A stretch of 24,432 nucleotides of DNA, from NCBI GenBank assembly GCA_900554345.1, contig USHH01000006.1, positions 1 to 24,432 of the forward strand, in the 5' to 3' direction. Every line of letters starts with the position of its first letter. Position 1 is the stretch's first letter. A program made the translations under genes and the position numbers. The notes below the pieces were generated by a model. That model searched no databases. It was not told the origin of the DNA and saw nothing but the letters and a program-made list of their open reading frames with translations. The DNA comes from an uncultured Bacteroidales bacterium. Its GTDB lineage: Bacteria; Bacteroidota; Bacteroidia; Bacteroidales; Muribaculaceae. This document shows, piece by piece, positions 20,087 through 24,432 of this stretch.

Positions 20087-22921
20087 ATGGCAGACAATCA
20101 TCCAGCAACCGACCGTCTCCGGGCCCTTCTCGGAGCGGACAAGGTATTATCGACCGATCTCTGGCGTGAGATCTACGCCCGCGACGCTTCATATTTCGAC
20201 ATCAGGCCCGAGTGCGTGGCGCGACCCTCCACTGCCGGCGAGGTAAGGCTCGTGATGGACACGGCACGGAAATACGGCCTCGGGGTCACCTTCCGCACCG
20301 GAGGCACGTCGCTGTCGGGGCAGACCGTGGGAAGCGGCATCATCTGCGAGCTCCGCACGCAATGGCGCGACTATGAGGTGCGCGACGGCGGACGGCGCAT
20401 ATGGTTTCAGCCCGGACTCACGGCTCGGCAGGTCAACGAGATCCTGAAGCCGCATCACCACCGCATAGGGCCCGACCCGGCATCGTCGCAGGCCGCCATG
20501 ATGGGCGGAATCCTCTCCAACAACAGCAGCGGCATGACTGCCGGCGTACGCTACAATTCATACCACACGCTACACTCCATCGAATTCATGCTCGCCAACG
20601 GCCATCGCTACGACACTGCATCGGCCGCCGACCGCCGGCGCTTCGCCGAGGAGGAGAAAGAGCTATACCGCGGCCTGCTCGACATACGGAACGAGATCCT
20701 CGCCGACCCGGAGATGCTCCACAGGATAAAGGAGAAATACAGGATAAAGAACGTGACGGGCTATGCCATGAACTCATTCGTGGACTATTCCGACCCGCTC
20801 GACATCTTCGCCCACGTGCTGATCGGCAGCGAGGGCACCCTCGCATATATAATATCGGCTGAGCTCGACACGCTGCCGCTATACGAGACCTATACCTCCA
20901 CCCTGCTCTATTTTCCCGACGTGACATCGGCCGCGGCCTCCGCGGCATGGCTCGGAGAGACCGGCGCGCTGGCCGTGGAGATGATGGACTATGCCTCGCT
21001 GCGTTCGACGCAGGGCCTCGCTCCCGACATGCCCGCGGGCACGACAGCCATGCTCATCGACTACGGAGCCGGAAATCCGGAGGAGCTGGCCGAGAAGATC
21101 GCCACGCTCACCCCCGAGATCAGAAAAGTGAAGAAACTGATACACCTCGACCCCTTCACCACCACAGTGGCGGAGAGGGCGAGGCTCTGGCAGATACGCG
21201 ACGGTGTGTTCCCGTGCGTGGCCGGGGTGCGCAAGCCCGGGGCCACTGTCATCCTCGAGGATGTGGCCGCTCCGGGGGAGCGAGTTGTGGCGGCTCGGGT
21301 GGAGCGTCTCGACAGCCTGGTGGAGGGTGTGCAGCGGCTGTTCGCCACCCACGGCTATGACGGCGCGATATTCGGCCACGCCCGCGACGGCAACATCCAT
21401 CCGCTCGTCACCACCCTCATCGACAGCGAGAAGGAGATATCGAGATTCAGAAACTTCATGGAGGAATTCGTAAGCCACGTGCTCTCGCTCAACGGCTCGC
21501 TGAAAGGCGAACACGGCACCGGGCGCGCGATAGCGCCCTTCGTGGCCCGCGAATGGGGCGATGACATCTACGCCCTTATGTGCCGCCTCAAGAAGCTCGC
21601 CGATCCCGGTGGCATCCTCAATCCGGGCGTGATCATCAACAGCGATCCGGAAGCCTTCATCAAGCCCCTCAAGAGCATGGACCTCTTCGGGGAGAATCTC
21701 GGCTACAGGCTCGCCGACAAGTGTATAGAATGCGGCTACTGCGAGCATGTGTGCCCCTCGCGCGACATCACGCTGACTCCGCGACAGCGTCTGCAGGCAC
21801 GCCGCATCATTGCCCGCGCTTCCGGCAAAGGCCTGGAGAAGGAATATGCCTACATCGGCGCCGACACATGCTGCAGCGACGGCTCATGCCAGCTGCCGTG
21901 CCCTATGGGCATCAACACCGGTGTGGTGACCGACGCCGTGAGGGAGCGCTCCAATCCGGGAATCCTCGACAAGGCCCTGACGGTCTGCGCCTCCCGTTAC
22001 GGCGCTGCCGAGACCGCAATACGCGGGGTGCTCAAGGTGGCTGTGGCCACCGAGAAGGTGATATCGCCCTATCCGCTGATCTGGGCCTCCGATTTCCTTC
22101 ACCGGCTATACCGCCAGACTCCTCACTGGTCGAAGCATTTTCCGATGCCGGCCAAGGTGCACTACAGAGAGCTTTCCGATCCCGACATAATCTACTTCCC
22201 GGCGTGCGTGACGCGCATCTTCGGCGCGTCTTCGCTCGGCAAGGACGACCAGATCACGGTGATGCTGCGCATCGCCGACCGCGCCGGCATACGCATGGCT
22301 GTGCCACGCGCCGTCCACGGCCTGTGCTGCTCGCAGATATGGGAACACAAGGGAGACCCCGAGGGGCAGAAGATCACGGCCAACAAGACGGTGGAGGAAT
22401 TCTACGCCATGACCGACGGCGGCAGGATACCGATAGTGTGCGACACCACCTCCTGCACCCACACGCTGCTGGAGCTCGGCAAAAACGGGAATCTATTCAC
22501 GGAAGAGAACAAGAAGAAATACGCGGCGCTGAAAATCAAAGACATCACGCTGTGGCTCCGCGACGACGCGCTTCCAAGGCTTAAGGTCAGCAGGAAGAAG
22601 CACAGCGTGCTTCTCCATCCCACATGCGCGTCGCGGATAATGGGAGTGGGCGAGGCGATGGCGGATGTGGCCCGGGCATGCGCCGAGGAGGTGACGGTGC
22701 CCCGCAGCGGATACTGCTGCGGAGCGGCCGGCGACCGCGGCTTCATCTTCCCGGAAGTGGCGCGCTCCGCCGTCCGCGACGAAAGGCGTGAAATCGAGGG
22801 ACGCACGTTCGACGGCTGCTATTCACTGGCGCGCACATGCGAGATTTCGATGGCCGACACGATGAACCGCCCGTATGAGAGCATCGTATATCTTGTCGAC
22901 GAAACGACGGCCCCCCTATGA
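20087..22921 (+). CDS. FAD and Fe-S D-2-hydroxyacid dehydrogenase (Dld-II/YdiJ type, D-lactate-like)
   Basis: 944 residues. FAD_binding_4/PCMH domain (~35-250: TFRTGGTSLSGQTVG, PDPASSQAAMMGGILSNNSSG), FAD-oxidase C domain (~260-530: GHARDGNIHPL, GEHGTGRAIAP), a ferredoxin-like segment (C546-x2-C549-x2-C552-x3-C556, then CCSDGSCQLPCPMG) and a C-terminal part with CCG-type cysteine motifs (PACVTR, LCCSQIWEHKG, TTSCTHTL, HPTCASR, YCCGAAGDRG). That is the layout of the single-chain D-lactate dehydrogenase of Shewanella and of E. coli YdiJ (D-2-hydroxyglutarate-type). The enzyme should oxidise a D-2-hydroxyacid and pass electrons through its clusters, probably to quinone at the membrane. The exact substrate cannot be read from sequence. 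It starts 9 nt after a GC hairpin. Confidence 0.9.
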   Translation: MADNHPATDRLRALLGADKVLSTDLWREIYARDASYFDIRPECVARPSTAGEVRLVMDTARKYGLGVTFRTGGTSLSGQTVGSGIICELRTQWRDYEVRDGGRRIWFQPGLTARQVNEILKPHHHRIGPDPASSQAAMMGGILSNNSSGMTAGVRYNSYHTLHSIEFMLANGHRYDTASAADRRRFAEEEKELYRGLLDIRNEILADPEMLHRIKEKYRIKNVTGYAMNSFVDYSDPLDIFAHVLIGSEGTLAYIISAELDTLPLYETYTSTLLYFPDVTSAAASAAWLGETGALAVEMMDYASLRSTQGLAPDMPAGTTAMLIDYGAGNPEELAEKIATLTPEIRKVKKLIHLDPFTTTVAERARLWQIRDGVFPCVAGVRKPGATVILEDVAAPGERVVAARVERLDSLVEGVQRLFATHGYDGAIFGHARDGNIHPLVTTLIDSEKEISRFRNFMEEFVSHVLSLNGSLKGEHGTGRAIAPFVAREWGDDIYALMCRLKKLADPGGILNPGVIINSDPEAFIKPLKSMDLFGENLGYRLADKCIECGYCEHVCPSRDITLTPRQRLQARRIIARASGKGLEKEYAYIGADTCCSDGSCQLPCPMGINTGVVTDAVRERSNPGILDKALTVCASRYGAAETAIRGVLKVAVATEKVISPYPLIWASDFLHRLYRQTPHWSKHFPMPAKVHYRELSDPDIIYFPACVTRIFGASSLGKDDQITVMLRIADRAGIRMAVPRAVHGLCCSQIWEHKGDPEGQKITANKTVEEFYAMTDGGRIPIVCDTTSCTHTLLELGKNGNLFTEENKKKYAALKIKDITLWLRDDALPRLKVSRKKHSVLLHPTCASRIMGVGEAMADVARACAEEVTVPRSGYCCGAAGDRGFIFPEVARSAVRDERREIEGRTFDGCYSLARTCEISMADTMNRPYESIVYLVDETTAPL

Positions 22922-22944
22922 AGCGCAAGCCGGCAGGCGGGGAA

Positions 22945-22967
22945 ACATGCCGGAAGCATGTCCCTAC
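22945..22967. repeat. Third REP-like hairpin
   Basis: Stem ACATGC (22945-22950)/GCATGT (22956-22961) followed by TCCCTAC, preceded by GGGGAAAC. The same flank-stem-TCCCTAC order occurs at 18147-18175. Confidence 0.7.
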
Positions 22968-23008
22968 AGGCCGGAAAGGCACGGTCGAGGCAAGCAGACA
23001 GCAATAAT

Positions 23009-23039
23009 AAAAGGCGGCACCTCGCAGATGTCGCCTTTT
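23009..23039. terminator. Terminator after the dehydrogenase gene
   Basis: AAAAGGCGGCA (23009-23019) pairs with TGTCGCCTTTT (23029-23039), 11 bp with one G-U pair, loop CCTCGCAGA. The A-run and T-run on both sides allow use in both directions, suiting its place between convergent genes. Confidence 0.8.
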
Positions 23040-23097
23040 ACCATAAATAAGCAAAGGGTGTTTTATTATTTTATGGAAATTTTTCTACTTTGCGGAA

Positions 23098-23115
23098 GCA
23101 GGCGTAATGGCCTGC
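23098..23115. other. Hairpin next to the TPR gene stop
   Basis: GCAGGC (23098-23103) pairs with GCCTGC (23110-23115), loop GTAATG, 6 nt beyond the TPR gene stop. No T-run follows on the minus strand, so it is at best a weak terminator or a 3'-end stabiliser. Confidence 0.5.
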
Positions 23116-23121
23116 CGGAGA

Positions 23122-23805
23122 TTACTTGCCGAGACGGCTGTTCTCGCGCTCGATGTAGGCATCGACCGAGACGCCGTTGCCGAGCTGGAACTGCGGGAAG
23201 TCGGTCTTAATCATCGTGTAGCAGTCGAGCGCCTTGTCATACTGCTTGAGCTCGTCGTAGATGTTTGCCTCCTTGAGGAGGGCTCTCGGCACGATCTGAG
23301 GATTGGCGTTGGCAGTGCGCACGGCCTTCTGGAGCCATTCGAGCGCCTCGGGATATTTCTTGAGGTTGACGTAGCAGTCAGCGGCGAGCACGGCTGCGTT
23401 GGCGGCGAGCACGGGGTCGTCGGAGTCGAAACGCTTCAGGTATTCGGCGGCCTCCTGATATTTGCCGAGATTGTAGAGCGATTCGCCGGCGCTGAGAGCG
23501 GCGAGATTGCCGGCGTCGTCGCGCTTGTATTCGTCGGCCACCTTCTTATATTCGGCGGCTGCTATGGAGTCGTTGCCCCGGGCTGTGATCTCCACGGCAT
23601 TGTAGGCTTCAAACGACTTGTTGATGTGCGGGTTGCGGAATATGAAAAGGTAGCTGAGCACGAAGCAGCCCACCACGAGGATGGCGCCTACGCCCCAGAA
23701 TATTATCTTCTTGTTGGAGGCGATTTTCTCGCCAGCCGATGTCAGATGCGAGTTCAGGTTGTCGATAGCCGTCTCTTCCTGCGGCTGTTTGTTGTCGGAT
23801 GCCAT
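23122..23805 (-). CDS. Membrane-anchored TPR protein (YfgM-like)
   Basis: 227 residues. A short cytoplasmic N-terminus is followed by one transmembrane helix (~33-57, IIFWGVGAILVVGCFVLSYLFIF) and a periplasmic part with TPR-type helix pairs (AALSAGESLYNLGKYQEAAEYLKRF, AAVLAADCYVNLKKYPEALEWLQKAV, ALLKEANIYDELKQYDKALDCYTMI). The overall plan resembles YfgM, which associates with PpiD at the Sec translocon, though the match is architectural. It probably acts as a scaffold in envelope protein handling. It has its own promoter, divergent from rpoN. Confidence 0.85.
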   Translation of the reverse strand: MASDNKQPQEETAIDNLNSHLTSAGEKIASNKKIIFWGVGAILVVGCFVLSYLFIFRNPHINKSFEAYNAVEITARGNDSIAAAEYKKVADEYKRDDAGNLAALSAGESLYNLGKYQEAAEYLKRFDSDDPVLAANAAVLAADCYVNLKKYPEALEWLQKAVRTANANPQIVPRALLKEANIYDELKQYDKALDCYTMIKTDFPQFQLGNGVSVDAYIERENSRLGK

Positions 23806-23841
23806 GTTTTAATTTTATGGTTGTATCTGTGATTCAAGGTG

Positions 23842-23873
23842 CAAAATTAAGCAAATTTTATTACCCCACCAAT
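23842..23873 (-). promoter_or_regulatory. Promoter of the TPR gene
   Basis: Minus strand: -33 ATTG (CAAT on + at 23870-23873), 20-nt spacer, -7 TAATTTTG (CAAAATTA at 23842-23849). Predicted start near 23835, leader about 30 nt. Confidence 0.75.
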
Positions 23874-23887
23874 TTTTCACCCCCAAT

Positions 23888-23921
23888 TTTGCAGAGCAGA
23901 CGTAAAAAAGTAGTAATTTCG
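23888..23921 (+). promoter_or_regulatory. Probable rpoN promoter
   Basis: -33 TTTG (23888-23891), 22-nt spacer, -7 TAATTTCG (23914-23921, one mismatch to TAnnTTTG). Predicted start near 23928, ATG at 23946. Confidence 0.5.
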
Positions 23922-23945
23922 CATTGTAAAACATAAACAATCACC

Positions 23946-24432
23946 ATGTCGCAACACCAACACTTAGGACTCCAGCAGCAGCTCGGGCTGCGTCTCACAC
24001 AGCAGCAGCTGCGCTATGTGAGAATGCTCGAATATAACGCCCAGGAGGTGGAACAGGCTGTGGAGATGGAACTTGAAGACAATCCAGCGCTCGGCATCGC
24101 GGAAGAGGCCGAGCCGCCTGCCGCGCCTGTCGAGAGCCAGCCCCGCTGGTGGCACCAGCAACAGCAGGGGGAGGCGCCGGTGGAATACACTCAGGCCAAT
24201 CCCGGCGAGTCGCTCTACGACTCGCTGCTGCTCCAGCTCTCGGAGAAGAGACTCGACGCCAAGGTGGAGAGCGCCGCGCGCTTCATCATCGGAAGCCTCG
24301 ACTCCAACGGCTACCTGCGCCGCCCGCTCCACAACCTCATCGACGACATGGCCTTCAGCGAGCGGGCCAAGCAGTTCGACCTGCTGCTGGTCCCCGGCTC
24401 CGGCTTCGGCGCTCCCGGCCACGTGCGCATTG
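23946..24432 (+). CDS. rpoN: RNA polymerase sigma-54 factor, N-terminal part (runs off the window)
   Basis: Open from ATG 23946 to the window end, 162 codons. Region I is typical: Gln-rich LGLQQQLGLRLTQQQLRYVRMLEYNAQEVEQAVEMELEDNPAL, which contacts activators and holds the closed complex. An acidic/Gln-rich region II follows (~50-85), then the start of the core-binding domain (SLYDSLLLQLSEKR...ARFIIGSLDSNGYLRRPLHNLIDDMAF). Sigma-54 directs transcription at -24/-12 promoters with AAA+ activators. From about residue 138 (24357) the sequence stops resembling sigma-54 and reads as an aminotransferase C-terminus, so only 23946 to ~24356 should be taken as rpoN. Confidence 0.88.
   Translation, partial: MSQHQHLGLQQQLGLRLTQQQLRYVRMLEYNAQEVEQAVEMELEDNPALGIAEEAEPPAAPVESQPRWWHQQQQGEAPVEYTQANPGESLYDSLLLQLSEKRLDAKVESAARFIIGSLDSNGYLRRPLHNLIDDMAFSERAKQFDLLLVPGSGFGAPGHVRI
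24357..24432 (+). other. Probable foreign tail: aminotransferase fragment joined in frame to rpoN
   Basis: After DDMAF the frame reads SERAKQFDLLLVPGSGFG then APGHVRI to the end. VPGSGFG-x-PGH/Y-x-R is the hallmark C-terminal motif of class I/II PLP-dependent aminotransferases, where a D-D-x-x-F segment often precedes it. Sigma-54 has no such motif. The join falls at a place where both proteins can encode D-D-x-A-F, which suggests a short shared sequence was crossed during assembly or recombination. Confidence 0.7.

Noticed and set aside
23087..23096. Promoter-like TACTTTGC in the gap before the TPR gene stop
   Set aside because: It is one base shorter than TAnnTTTG and points into a convergent gene with nothing downstream to transcribe.

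Overview
The window looks like a chromosomal fragment from a GC-rich Bacteroidales bacterium; a Muribaculaceae-like gut commensal is my best guess. The evidence is the repeated promoter pattern TTTG/TTG-N19-22-TAnnTTTG (clearest at 991-1021, 15421-15466, 23842-23873), the lack of Shine-Dalgarno sequences, and typical Bacteroidales genes: a GIN-domain (DUF2807) protein, a DUF6377-type membrane regulator, an AspT/YidE exchanger and a PitA with a cytoplasmic tail. Most of the window is core metabolism, transport and envelope genes. I see no rRNA, tRNA, CRISPR array or insertion sequence with a transposase.

Layout. 1-4100: panB (-) diverges from an aspartate:alanine-exchanger-family transporter (+), followed by a membrane-anchored NERD/zinc-finger protein and a small secreted Lys/Tyr/His/Pro-rich protein. 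4100-5142: a terminator running straight into a promoter, then glutaminase glsA. 5207-10751: an OmpR-family response regulator and histidine kinase, then an AT-rich two-gene cassette resembling a GNAT toxin-antitoxin pair, then a PiT-family phosphate transporter that is frameshifted in this sequence. 10762-15382 (-): M16 zinc protease, dusB, GIN-domain protein and polysaccharide flippase. 15526-18007 (+): a DUF6377-like membrane regulator, a stand-alone small transcript with a 30-codon ORF, and the fluoride channel crcB. 18205-19956 (-): a fused nicotinamidase/nicotinate phosphoribosyltransferase. 20087-22921 (+): a 944-residue FAD/Fe-S D-2-hydroxyacid (D-lactate-like) dehydrogenase. 23122-23805 (-): a membrane-anchored TPR protein. 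23946-end (+): the start of rpoN.

The most interesting part is 7325-8334. An exact 18-bp direct repeat flanks the AT-rich cassette. One copy lies inside the last codons of the histidine kinase gene. The other begins a short in-frame remnant that reads like the original kinase C-terminus. So a roughly 960-bp unit appears to have entered the 3' end of the kinase gene and supplied it with a new tail. The cassette holds its own promoter, a palindromic operator at the start site, a 53-residue protein without a recognisable DNA-binding fold, and, overlapping it by one base, a TacT-like GNAT protein. Removing it would place the two-component system directly upstream of the phosphate transporter gene.

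Other non-coding structure: four tracts of a 7-bp tandem repeat (consensus AAGRGTN or relatives) sit exactly at stop and start codons; three copies of a REP-like hairpin ending in TCCCTAC; two interlocked divergent promoters; and a 37-bp double palindrome at the left edge. The last ~75 bases do not continue rpoN but encode the C-terminal motif of a PLP-dependent aminotransferase, so the right end is probably a chimeric join.
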